Positions 26,301 to 34,318 of a DNA stretch of 64,000 nt are shown in pieces; positions within the stretch are counted from its first letter, which is position 1, and every line of letters starts with the position of its first letter. The translations under genes were made by a program, and so were the position numbers. The stretch is from contig NZ_JACIEJ010000003.1 in assembly GCF_014196795.1 (NCBI RefSeq), forward strand, positions 124,001 through 188,000, given 5' to 3'. Source of the DNA: Sagittula marina (GTDB taxonomy: Bacteria; Pseudomonadota; Alphaproteobacteria; Rhodobacterales; Rhodobacteraceae). Under the pieces are notes generated by a model. It saw only the letters and a list, made by a program, of their open reading frames with translations, searched no databases and was not told the origin of the DNA.

Positions 26301-27911
26301 ATGGACAAGAAAATCCTGGCCGCCATCGTGGCTGTGGTTGCGATTGGCGCTTATTTCTTTGCAACAGGACAACAGGCGGACGAGGCACAGGACACGGTGA
26401 CGGCATCTGTCGATCAGGCGACCGATACGGTAAGTGAAGAGGCCGAACAGATCGCGGCCACCGCCGAAGAGAGCGCTGACGCCGCAGCGCAGTTGGCGCA
26501 GGATGCCGCCGCCGAGACCAGTGAGGCGGTGGAGGCCGCAGCGCAGGCGGTGACGGATGCCGCAGCAGAGGCACTGGCCGCCACCCAGGGCGCGGCCGAC
26601 AACGCCGTGGGCGCGGCGCGCGACGCGGTGGATGATGCGATCGAAGCTGCGGAAGGTGCGGCAGGCGCGGCGTCGGAAGCTGCGGGTGAGGCGGCGATGT
26701 TTGCCTCCGACGCGGCCTCGAAGGCGGCCCAGGCGGCTGAAGGCGCAGCAGAAGAGGCGGTCAACGCGGCATCTGTCGCAGCGGATGCCGCCGTGGGGTC
26801 TGGAACCGAGGCCGCTGCCGCAGCAGCAGAAGCCACCGCCAAAGCTGCCGAGGCGGCTACAGATGCCGCCCGGACAGCCGCCGCAGCTGCATCCCAGGCG
26901 GGATCGGCTGCGAAGGAAGCGGTGAAAACCGCGGCCGAAATGGCTGCCGAGGCTGGTGTCGAGACCGCGCAGGAGGCCTCCGAGGCCGCAGCAGGCGCTG
27001 CCGATATGGCAGCCGACGCGGCGGATTTGGCGGCGGACTCTGCCGCGCGCGTGGCGTCTGCCACCGAAACCACCGCTGAGGCGGCGTTGAGCGCCGCTGA
27101 TGATTTGACAGATGCCACCGCTGAGGCCGTCACCGATGCGTCCGCCACGGCAGTGGAAACATCGGAAGCCGCCGCCGAGACGGCTGCCGAAGCGGCCGAG
27201 ACTGCGGCGAATGCTGCGACCAGCGCGGCCCGCTCTGCGGAAAAAGCGGCCAAGGGCCGCGCGACACAGGTTGCGGAAGGCACATCCGAAGTTGCTTCGG
27301 ACGGCGAAGAGACGGTGGCGATTGCAGTGGCCGAGGGCGCCGATACTGCGGATCAAGCCGCCTCTGAAATTGCCGAAAGCGCGGGAGATGCGGCCGAGGA
27401 AGCCGCTTTGATGGCGACACAAGCAGCAAATGCAGCGGTCGATGCGGCCGCCGAAGCGGTCGGCGTTGCAGCGGAGGCGAGCGAAGACACGACGGCCACG
27501 GGCGCCCTGGCGGTCAATGACACCGCTGCGGCCACGGCGGAAGCGGTGGATATGGCGGCGGATGCAGCAGCGGAGGCCGGCCTTGCTGCCAAGGAGGCCG
27601 CCAATGCGGCGCTGCAAGCGGAAAAAGCGGCTGACCTCGCGGCCAATAGCGGAGCGGAGGCTGGCGCAGAGGCCGAAGTGACCGAGGTGCCAGAGCCAGA
27701 GGTCGACACCGCCACCATTGATCTGGACGAGCTGCTCACGGTCGATGGCTTCGATTACGAGGCTCTGGTCGCCTACGTGGAAAATGCGGATCTGGATCTG
27801 CAAACCAAGGTTGCCAGCCAGGCCGCGCTGAAAACGGTGCAGGACAATCCGGATCTCACGCAAGTGGCTCTGGAGCAGATCAGAACGCTTCTTGGTCTCG
27901 ACCAACAGTAA
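26301..27911 (+). CDS. Membrane-anchored alanine-rich helical repeat protein
   Basis: 536 residues. An N-terminal membrane anchor (KILAAIVAVVAIGAYFF) is followed by about 420 residues of Ala/Glu/Asp/Thr-rich sequence with AAE, AAxAA, EAA patterns: 35 of the first 100 residues and 52 of 100 in a later stretch are alanine. The sequence has no proline-rich breaks, so a long amphipathic helix or coiled coil outside the membrane is expected, as in LEA- or apolipoprotein-like proteins. The last 75 residues differ (TIDLDELLTVDGFDYEALVA, then NPDLTQVALEQIRTLLGL) and look like a small globular domain. AAGGGG lies seven bases before the ATG. Function unknown; an envelope spacer or stress protectant are guesses. 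Confidence 0.75.
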   Translation: MDKKILAAIVAVVAIGAYFFATGQQADEAQDTVTASVDQATDTVSEEAEQIAATAEESADAAAQLAQDAAAETSEAVEAAAQAVTDAAAEALAATQGAADNAVGAARDAVDDAIEAAEGAAGAASEAAGEAAMFASDAASKAAQAAEGAAEEAVNAASVAADAAVGSGTEAAAAAAEATAKAAEAATDAARTAAAAASQAGSAAKEAVKTAAEMAAEAGVETAQEASEAAAGAADMAADAADLAADSAARVASATETTAEAALSAADDLTDATAEAVTDASATAVETSEAAAETAAEAAETAANAATSAARSAEKAAKGRATQVAEGTSEVASDGEETVAIAVAEGADTADQAASEIAESAGDAAEEAALMATQAANAAVDAAAEAVGVAAEASEDTTATGALAVNDTAAATAEAVDMAADAAAEAGLAAKEAANAALQAEKAADLAANSGAEAGAEAEVTEVPEPEVDTATIDLDELLTVDGFDYEALVAYVENADLDLQTKVASQAALKTVQDNPDLTQVALEQIRTLLGLDQQ

Positions 27912-27939
27912 GGCGCTTTCGGGCGTTGCAACGACAGAA

Positions 27940-27966
27940 GGCCGCGCCGGACTGCGCGGCCTTTTT
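27940..27966 (+). terminator. Terminator of the alanine-rich protein gene
   Basis: GGCCGCGC / GCGCGGCC arms with a six-base loop followed by TTTTT, 28 bases after the stop. Confidence 0.8.
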
Positions 27967-28009
27967 CGTAGGCTCTTGAGCGGAAACCTTCATGCGGGGT
28001 CACAAACGC

Positions 28010-28036
28010 AAAGGGCCGCACCCGAAGGCACGGCCC
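28010..28036 (-). terminator. Terminator of fpr with UUCG loop
   Basis: On the minus strand GGGCCG..CGGCCC arms close around a TTCG tetraloop, followed by TTTGCGTTT. It begins 25 bases past the fpr stop. Confidence 0.7.
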
Positions 28037-28060
28037 TGAAAGCTTACCAAGGCGTGTGGC

Positions 28061-28906
28061 TCAGTCCAGAAAGGCCTTTTCCACAACGTAGTGCTGCGGG
28101 TCGGAATTCGCGCCTTCCTTCAGGCCGTACTCCTCGAACATCTCCTTGAGTTCGAGATTGAAGGCGAGGTTGCCGCAAATCATGGCGCGGTCACTTTCGG
28201 GGTTCAGCGGTGCGACATCCAGATCACGAAACGCCTCGCCCGAGCGCATCAGATCGGTGATGCGGCCCATCTTGGGCGACTCTTCGCGGGTGGTGGTCGG
28301 GTAGTATTTGATCTTCTTCCAGAAGCCGTCGCCAATCACCTCGTTGAGAAGCTCGTCGTCCTTGAGGCCCTCGATCAGCTCGCGGCCGTAGGTCAGCTCC
28401 CCCACTTCGCGGCAGGTGTGGGTGATGACGATTTCGTCGTAATCCTCATAGGTCTGCGGTTCGCGCAGCAGCGAGGCAAAGGGGGCGAAGCCGGTGCCGG
28501 TGGCAAAGAACCACAGCCGCTTGCCGGGCAGCAGGGCGTCATGCACCAGCGTGCCGACAGGTTTCGGGCGCAGGACGATCTTGTCGCCGACCTTGATGTG
28601 CTGAAGGCGGGAGGTGAGTGGGCCGTCCTCGACCTTGATCGAGTAGAACTCCAGTTCTTCGTCCCAAGACGGCGAGGCGATGGAATAGGCGCGCAGCAGC
28701 GGTTTTTCGCGGCCCGTCTTTTCGTCCGTCGTCATCAGGCCGATCATCACGAATTCGCCGGAGCGGAAGCGCAACGACGAAGGCCGGGTGCAGCGGAAGC
28801 TGAACAGCCGGTCGGTCCAGTGCTTGACCGCGGTGACGGTCTGTGTGTCGGGAACGGCTTTCTTCGCGGGTGCGGGTTTTGCGTCTGTCACAACTGTCTC
28901 GGTCAT
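28061..28906 (-). CDS. fpr: Ferredoxin-NADP+ reductase
   Basis: 281 residues. FAD-binding LRAYSIASPSWDEELEFYSI (RxYS), NADP-binding FFATGTGFAPFASLLR and ITHTCREVGEL, and a C-terminal AFLD tail following YVVEK, as in bacterial Fpr. It moves electrons between NADPH and ferredoxin or flavodoxin. It follows the sulfate assimilation genes on the same strand after about 95 bases and could supply reduced ferredoxin to the CysI-type sulfite reductase. About 25 extra residues precede the FAD domain; start as given or at a later residue is possible. Confidence 0.92.
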   Translation of the reverse strand: MTETVVTDAKPAPAKKAVPDTQTVTAVKHWTDRLFSFRCTRPSSLRFRSGEFVMIGLMTTDEKTGREKPLLRAYSIASPSWDEELEFYSIKVEDGPLTSRLQHIKVGDKIVLRPKPVGTLVHDALLPGKRLWFFATGTGFAPFASLLREPQTYEDYDEIVITHTCREVGELTYGRELIEGLKDDELLNEVIGDGFWKKIKYYPTTTREESPKMGRITDLMRSGEAFRDLDVAPLNPESDRAMICGNLAFNLELKEMFEEYGLKEGANSDPQHYVVEKAFLD

Positions 28907-29000
28907 AGTGTCCTCTCGCCGGTGTTTTGAACCGACGCCTCATGTCTAGCTTTGATCTGGGTCAGGGGAAAGCAGGTCGCGTGTCGCGCCCGGGATGTGC

Positions 29001-29363
29001 CTAGCCCCGCATCCGGGCCTGATAGTCATGTGCCCGCCAATCGGCACGGAACAGCCATTGCTCGGCGGGCTGCCGCTCTGCAAGATCGTCCGGGATTTCC
29101 ACCTCGTCAAAGCCGCAGCGCCGCGCCATCGCATATTGGTCGGAGAGCACGTGACCCGCGGCCCGCAGCCGCCCGGTGAAGCCCTGAAGCCGCAGGATGC
29201 GCGCCAGTGAAAAGCCGCGCCCGTCGGCGGAGGACGGGAAGGCGATGCGGATATTCTTGGCCAGCGACGGGTCCAGCGTGGCCGGATCCGTGTCGGAGGC
29301 GAGGTCGAGAAAGTCGGTCTGGTCATCGGCGTGAAAGCCGTCGTCGCGGACGATGATCGTCAT
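29001..29363 (-). CDS. DUF934 family protein of the cys cluster
   Basis: 120 residues, beginning MTIIVRDDGFHADD. It has the DUF934 core: RIAFPSSADGRGFSLARIL and LRAAGHVLSDQYAMARRCGF with DEVEIPDDLAE. DUF934 genes regularly sit next to cysH/cysI in proteobacteria and are thought to assist sulfite reduction, but the molecular role is not established. ATG 29363 lies 44 bases after the cysH stop, so it is co-transcribed. Confidence 0.88.
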   Translation of the reverse strand: MTIIVRDDGFHADDQTDFLDLASDTDPATLDPSLAKNIRIAFPSSADGRGFSLARILRLQGFTGRLRAAGHVLSDQYAMARRCGFDEVEIPDDLAERQPAEQWLFRADWRAHDYQARMRG

Positions 29364-29407
29364 GGTGTCGGGTCCTTGTTCAGGGTCTGTAGGGCGAGAA
29401 CCCCATG

Positions 29408-30193
29408 TTAGGAAGCGCTGCGGGAGGCCTTGCCGTCGGCGCCGAAGTGGATGCCGCATTCGACCTTGTCCTGACCGCGCCAGCGGCCTGCACGAGGGTC
29501 TTCGCCCGGCGCGACCTTGGAGGTGCAGGGCGCGCAGCCGATGGAAGGGTAACCTTGTGCCACAAGCGGGTGCTTGGGCAGTCGGTTTTCCTCCATGTAG
29601 GCGCGCACGTCGTCGGGCCCCCAATGGGCGAGTGGGTTGACCTTGATCCGGCCGGTGGCCTCTTCGAGCTCGAAGAACTCCATATTGGCGCGGGTCGGCG
29701 ACTGGTAGCGTTTGCGCCCGGTGATCCAGCCGTCAAAGCCCTGCAGGGCTGCCTCCAGCGGGACAGTCTTGCGCAGGGTGCAGCAGCGGTCCTGATCGGT
29801 CATGTTCAGGGCCGTGTACGGATCGGTCTTGTCCACCAACGCCTGATCGGTGCGCAAGATGCGCAGGTCTTCGAGGTGCAGCCGCTCTGCCACGTCCTGC
29901 TGATAGGTCAGGGTCTCGGCAAACAGCAAACGCGTGTCGATGAACAGCACCGGCGTCTTGCGGTCGACCATTGCCACGAGATGCAGCAGCGCGACGGATT
30001 CCGCCCCGAAGGAGGAGACCATGGCGATCTTCCCGGCCTCCGGGTCGCGCAGTGCGCCTTGCAGCACAGCCGTAGCCGAGTGGTGGCGGTAGCGGGCGTT
30101 CAGCGTGGCGACGCGGGCGCGCTTTGCCTCCAGCTCGGCGGGATCGGGAGGGCGGGTGCCCCCGTCCGGCAGGGTATGTTCCATCACAGTCAT
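29408..30193 (-). CDS. cysH: Phosphoadenylyl/adenylyl-sulfate reductase
   Basis: 261 residues. PP-loop-type SSFGAESVALLHLV and substrate-loop GRKRYQSPTRA, and four cysteines arranged as CC (DRCCTLRK) and CxxC (GCAPCTSK), the hallmark of the [4Fe-4S] APS-reductase type, plus the catalytic Cys of ECGIHF near the C-terminus. It reduces activated sulfate to sulfite with thioredoxin. It starts three bases after the cysI stop. Because of the iron-sulfur ligands, adenylyl sulfate is the more likely substrate. Confidence 0.93.
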   Translation of the reverse strand: MTVMEHTLPDGGTRPPDPAELEAKRARVATLNARYRHHSATAVLQGALRDPEAGKIAMVSSFGAESVALLHLVAMVDRKTPVLFIDTRLLFAETLTYQQDVAERLHLEDLRILRTDQALVDKTDPYTALNMTDQDRCCTLRKTVPLEAALQGFDGWITGRKRYQSPTRANMEFFELEEATGRIKVNPLAHWGPDDVRAYMEENRLPKHPLVAQGYPSIGCAPCTSKVAPGEDPRAGRWRGQDKVECGIHFGADGKASRSAS

Positions 30194-30196
30194 GGC

Positions 30197-31870
30197 TCAG
30201 GCGGCCTTTGTCCGCTTTGACGGTTGCTCGCCGTAGAGCGCCGTCTTGAACGGGTCCATGCCAAGTCGGCGGTAGGCCTGCAAGAAGGTTTCTTCGGGGC
30301 CGTCACGGTGCGCGAGGTAGGTGTCCACGATGCGCTCCATCGCGGGAACAATCTCCTCGGCGGAAAAGCCGGGGCCGGTGCGGTCGCCAAGCGCCAGCGT
30401 TTCCGTGTGATCGCCGCCCAGCGTGACCTGATAGTTCTCGACACCAGCACGGTCGAGACCAAGGATGCCGATGTGGCCCACGTGGTGGTGGCCGCAGGCG
30501 TTGATGCAGCCGGAGATCTTGATCTTCAGCTCGCCGATCTCATGCTCCAGCTTCAGCTCGTCAAAGCGCGTGGCGATTTCCTGTGCGATCGGGATCGAGC
30601 GGGCGGTGGCCAGCGCGCAATAGTCCATGCCGGGGCAGGCGATGATGTCCGAGATCAGACCGATGTTGGCTGTGGCCAGCCCGTGCGCCTTGAGAATGTC
30701 GTGAACGGCGGGCAGGTCGGAGGTGTGCACATGCGGCAAGACGACGTTTTGTTCGTGGCTGATGCGCAGCTCGTCGTGACCGTAGTCGCGGGCGATCCGG
30801 GCCATGGCGCGCATCTGCTCGGCACTGGCGTCGCCGGGGGTTTCGCCATGGGCCTTCAGCGAGATCTGAACGATCGCGTAGCCGTCGACCTTGTGCGCCG
30901 ACAGGTTGGTGTCGGCCCAGGAGCGGAACACCGGGTCCGCCTTGTAGGCCGCGCCATAGGCATCGGTCGGCACGTTGCGGAAGGCCGGGCTGCCGAACTG
31001 CGCCGCGATCTGGTGGAACAGGTCCATATGCGCGCCGTTGTAGGCCGGGCGCACCAGCTCGTAGCGGTCCGCGACACGGGCGCGGATGTCGTCGATGCCA
31101 TGCTCGTGGACGGTGATCTTGATGCGTGACTTGTACTTGTTGTCGCGGCGGCCCAGCAGGTTCCAGACCGACACCACGGATTCCAGATAGGCGGGCAGGT
31201 CCTCGAGGCTGACCCACTCGGCAATGGTCTTGCCGATCATGGGCGTGCGGCCAAGCCCCCCGCCAACGATGACCTCTGCGCCCAGCTCGCCATTTTGCTC
31301 GTGCAGGCGCAGACCGATGTCATGCGCCCGGATGACAGCGCGGTCGGCCTGAGCACCGGTCACGGCGATCTTGAACTTGCGCGGCAACGCCTGAAATTCC
31401 GGGTGATCGGTGGACCACTGGCGGATCATCTCGGCCACGGGGCGGGGGTCGGCGACCTCGTCGGCGGCGGCCCCGGCAAAGTGGTCGGCGGTCACGTTGC
31501 GGATCGTGTTGCCGGAGGTCTGGATGGCGTGCATCTCGACCTTTGCCAGATCGTCGAGCATGTTCGGGATGTCGCCCAGCTCTGGCCAGTTGTACTGGAT
31601 GTTCTGCCGCGTGGTGAAGTGGCCGTAGCCCTTGTCGTAGGTCTCTGCCAGATGGGCGAGCATCTCCATCTGTTCGGACCGCAGCGTGCCGTAGGGGATG
31701 GCCACGCGCAGCATGTAGGCGTGCAGCTGTAGATACAGACCGTTCATCAGGCGGAAGGGTTTGAACTCGTCCTCGGTCAGGGAGCCGTCAATGCGGCGTT
31801 CGACCTGCTGGCGGAACTGGCGGTTGCGCTCTGCCACGAAGGCGGCGTCGAAGTCAGAATAGGTGTACAT
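30197..31870 (-). CDS. cysI: Sulfite (nitrite/sulfite) reductase, siroheme/[4Fe-4S] hemoprotein
   Basis: 557 residues. Siroheme-cluster ligands are CPGMDYC (C-x5-C) and GCINACGHHHVGHIG (C-x3-C); N-terminal siroheme contacts RQNIQYNW and GNTIRNVT are present. It catalyses the six-electron reduction of sulfite to sulfide. There is no fused flavoprotein (CysJ) in the cluster, so electrons probably come from ferredoxin. Surrounding genes (cysG for siroheme, cysH for sulfite) fix the role as sulfite rather than nitrite reduction. Confidence 0.93.
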   Translation of the reverse strand: MYTYSDFDAAFVAERNRQFRQQVERRIDGSLTEDEFKPFRLMNGLYLQLHAYMLRVAIPYGTLRSEQMEMLAHLAETYDKGYGHFTTRQNIQYNWPELGDIPNMLDDLAKVEMHAIQTSGNTIRNVTADHFAGAAADEVADPRPVAEMIRQWSTDHPEFQALPRKFKIAVTGAQADRAVIRAHDIGLRLHEQNGELGAEVIVGGGLGRTPMIGKTIAEWVSLEDLPAYLESVVSVWNLLGRRDNKYKSRIKITVHEHGIDDIRARVADRYELVRPAYNGAHMDLFHQIAAQFGSPAFRNVPTDAYGAAYKADPVFRSWADTNLSAHKVDGYAIVQISLKAHGETPGDASAEQMRAMARIARDYGHDELRISHEQNVVLPHVHTSDLPAVHDILKAHGLATANIGLISDIIACPGMDYCALATARSIPIAQEIATRFDELKLEHEIGELKIKISGCINACGHHHVGHIGILGLDRAGVENYQVTLGGDHTETLALGDRTGPGFSAEEIVPAMERIVDTYLAHRDGPEETFLQAYRRLGMDPFKTALYGEQPSKRTKAA

Positions 31871-31914
31871 GAGTGTCCTTTCAGGTGGCGCACATCAGCA
31901 GATGCGGCTGCCGT

Positions 31915-32214
31915 TCAGAGGTCGACTTGTTTGCCGTGAGCGTAGTTGGACGGGCCGGTGCGGCGGAATTCCTCGCGAAAATGCACAGGCTCCGGGCCGG
32001 TATCGGTGGGGGCCATGTCCGCGAGGTAGACACCGACGATTTCCGACTGGCGCGCGGAAGCTTCGACCAGACGCAGCTGCGCGTGCGCTTCGTCGGTGAG
32101 CACTTCGGCCTCGGTCAGGCGTGGGGTCCATTGGTCATCGGCGGACAGGTAGACCACCTCGCCGGACATGAGCGCGTTGGCCGTGACGACCTTGGGGGTA
32201 AAGGGGCGGGGCAT
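31915..32214 (-). CDS. DUF2849 family protein
   Basis: 99 residues. Core TANALMSGEVVYLSADDQWTP with an acidic helix (EAEVLTDEAHAQLRL). DUF2849 is a small conserved family found between cysG and cysI in alphaproteobacteria; its function is unknown, presumably an accessory role in sulfite reduction. The start overlaps the cysG stop by one base (TGATG) and it is followed after 44 bases by cysI. Confidence 0.88.
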   Translation of the reverse strand: MPRPFTPKVVTANALMSGEVVYLSADDQWTPRLTEAEVLTDEAHAQLRLVEASARQSEIVGVYLADMAPTDTGPEPVHFREEFRRTGPSNYAHGKQVDL

Positions 32215-33605
32215 CAGGAAACCTCCTGTTTGCGAAGATGCTGGACGGTGGGCAGGGCGTCGCGCGGAGCGAGGCCATACAGAATGAGCGCGGGGCCGTC
32301 GGGACAGCGGTCCAGATCGGCGGAAAGGGTGGCGAGCGAGGTCTCCAGCACATGCTGGTCGGCGCGCGAGGCGTTGGACACCACGGTGACCGGCGTATCC
32401 GGCGCGGCGGAATGCATCAGCAGGCGGCCCTGGATAAAGCGCGCGGCACGCTTGCCCATGTAGATCGCGGCGATCTGACCGGGTGCCGCCAGCGTGCGCC
32501 AGTCATGGTCTGCAAAGCCGTCGGTGTCATGCGCGGTGAGCAGGCGCACCTGCTGGTTGCGACCACGCTTGGTCAGGCTTTGACCGATGGCGGCAGCGGC
32601 GGCGGATGCGGCGGTGAGACCGGGCACGATTTCGTATCCGATCCCGTGATCGGTCAGCGCGTCGATTTCCTCGTCCAGACGCGCGAAAAGGGTCGGGTCA
32701 CCGCCCTTGAGCCGAACGATTTGAGAGCCGTTTTGCGCGTGCTCTACCAACAGGGCGTTGATGTGCTCCTGGGGGGTCGAGGGGCCAAAGCCGATCTTGC
32801 CAACGTCGATCATGATGGCTTCGCGGCGGGCCAGTTCAAGGATCGCCTTGGGCGCAAGCCGGTCATAAAGCACCACATCGGCCTCATCGAGTTTGCGGCG
32901 GGCTTTCAGCGTCAGCAGGTCAGGGTCGCCAGGGCCGGACCCGACAAAGGCCACGAACCCCGCCCGTTCCTTGCGTGTCAGGTGATCGTCGAGCAGCGTG
33001 CCGAGCGTCTCCCGTACGGCGGCTTCGCCTTGGGGCAGGGCACGGGGGCCTGCGTTGAAATAATAGTCCTGCCAGAAATCCCGACGCGCCCGACCGAACG
33101 GTAGTTTTTCCGCCATCTTGCGGAACCCTTGGCCGATGCGAGCCAGCGTTCCTGTGCCAGCGGGGAGATGTTCCTCAAGGTGGGCCTTGATCGCGCGGGC
33201 AAGCACGGGGGCCGCGCCCTCGGTGCCGATTGCGACGGTGACAGGATCACGGTCGACGATGGCGGGCGTGATGAACTGGCTGTCTTCGAGGTTGTCGACC
33301 ACGTTCAAAAGGACGCCCGCGCCATGCGCCAGACGCTGCGTGCGCGCGTCCTGCACATCGTCTTCGTCCGCCGCATAGACAAGCGCGGCGCCAATCAGGT
33401 CGCAGGCTTCCATCGGGCGGCGGTGCAGGCTCAACCGGCCCTCGGCGTCCCAGGCGATGATTTCAGGCGCCGGATCGGGGGCGTAAACATGCAGAGCGGC
33501 TTCTGTTTTGAGCAAAAGACGCAGTTTTGCCAAAGCCGCGTCCCCGCCGCCGGACAGCACGACGACACGGTTGCTCAGCGCGAGAAAGATCGGGAAGTGG
33601 CGCAT
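32214..33605 (-). CDS. cysG: Siroheme synthase (precorrin-2 dehydrogenase/ferrochelatase + uroporphyrinogen-III methyltransferase)
   Basis: 463 residues. N-terminal NAD-binding CysG domain (RVVVLSGGGDAALAKLRLLL), then the SAM-dependent methyltransferase with VGSGPGDPDLLTLKARR and VVRLKGGDPTLFARLDEE-like segments (IVRLKGGDP). It makes siroheme from uroporphyrinogen III in three steps, for the CysI enzyme. Start ATG 33605 has AGAGGT six bases upstream; the longer frame to 33674 is not needed. First gene of the operon, divergent from an Lrp-type regulator. Confidence 0.93.
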   Translation of the reverse strand: MRHFPIFLALSNRVVVLSGGGDAALAKLRLLLKTEAALHVYAPDPAPEIIAWDAEGRLSLHRRPMEACDLIGAALVYAADEDDVQDARTQRLAHGAGVLLNVVDNLEDSQFITPAIVDRDPVTVAIGTEGAAPVLARAIKAHLEEHLPAGTGTLARIGQGFRKMAEKLPFGRARRDFWQDYYFNAGPRALPQGEAAVRETLGTLLDDHLTRKERAGFVAFVGSGPGDPDLLTLKARRKLDEADVVLYDRLAPKAILELARREAIMIDVGKIGFGPSTPQEHINALLVEHAQNGSQIVRLKGGDPTLFARLDEEIDALTDHGIGYEIVPGLTAASAAAAAIGQSLTKRGRNQQVRLLTAHDTDGFADHDWRTLAAPGQIAAIYMGKRAARFIQGRLLMHSAAPDTPVTVVSNASRADQHVLETSLATLSADLDRCPDGPALILYGLAPRDALPTVQHLRKQEVS

Positions 33606-33636
33606 GATGTGACCTCTGATAGCTTGCCTACATATA

Positions 33637-33722
33637 GGATATTGTCCCGGTTTTGGGCTATGGGTCTGGCTCAATAAGGAGGTTTGTTCTTGTCCTCGCG
33701 GGGAAATGGAGGAATATTCCCC
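33637..33722. promoter_or_regulatory. Candidate operators between cysG and the Lrp-type regulator
   Basis: GGAATATTCC (33711-33720) is a perfect palindrome nested in a wider dyad GGGGAA...TTCCCC (33700-33722). A related imperfect site GGATATTGTCC lies at 33637-33647. Both sit in the 142-base divergent region, as expected for binding by the adjacent regulator. Inferred from symmetry only. Confidence 0.4.
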
Positions 33723-33747
33723 TCATGGCGCAAATCAGGAACAGCGG

Positions 33748-34203
33748 ATGAAGATCGACGACACCGACCGGAAAATCCTTGTGGAACTGCAACGCGATGC
33801 AAGTCAGTCGCTGGACGAGATCGCCAAGGCTGTGGGGTCGAGCAAAACCCCGGTGTGGAACCGGATTCGCAAGATGCGCGAGGCAGGGATCATCGGCCAG
33901 CACACCGTGTTGCTGGATGCCGAGGCGCTTGGGTTCGAGGCCTGTTTCTTTGTCCTGATCCGAACGTCAGAGCACGAGGCCGACTGGCAGCGCAAGTTCC
34001 TGACAGCCTTGCAGGAACGTCCGGAGGTGCAGGAAGCGCACCGGCTGGCCGGGGACATTGATTACATTCTGAAGGTGCGGGTGAAGAACGCGCGGGCCTA
34101 TGATGCGTTTTACCAGGCGCTGATATCCGAGGTGAAGGTGCACAATGTGACGGCGCTTTTGTCCATGGAGGAGATCAAGACCACCGTTGCGCTGCCTTTG
34201 TGA
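33748..34203 (+). CDS. Lrp/AsnC family transcriptional regulator
   Basis: 151 residues. N-terminal helix-turn-helix (LDEIAKAVGSSKTPVWNRI) and C-terminal RAM ligand/oligomer domain (HRLAGDIDYILKVRVKNARA). Start ATG 33748 has AGGA seven bases upstream. Lrp-family proteins sense amino acids and usually control neighbouring genes. Its divergent position to the cysG operon suggests control of sulfur assimilation, perhaps by cysteine or methionine, but no ligand can be read from sequence. Confidence 0.9.
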   Translation: MKIDDTDRKILVELQRDASQSLDEIAKAVGSSKTPVWNRIRKMREAGIIGQHTVLLDAEALGFEACFFVLIRTSEHEADWQRKFLTALQERPEVQEAHRLAGDIDYILKVRVKNARAYDAFYQALISEVKVHNVTALLSMEEIKTTVALPL

Positions 34204-34318
34204 GCCGGGCCGCGCTGTTGCGTGGGTGGCCTTTGGGCGCGGCTGCGCGCGCCAGCTGCCTCCGGCGGGAGTGTTTTTGCAGCGAAGAAGCCGCGAAGGG
34301 GTGGTTTCGGCGTCGGCT

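Noticed and set aside
26172-27905. Two long minus-strand ORFs (577 and 289 codons) over the alanine-rich gene
   Set aside because: They arise from the GC-rich repetitive GCN/GCC codons of the plus-strand gene, which has a ribosome binding site, a membrane anchor and a terminator.
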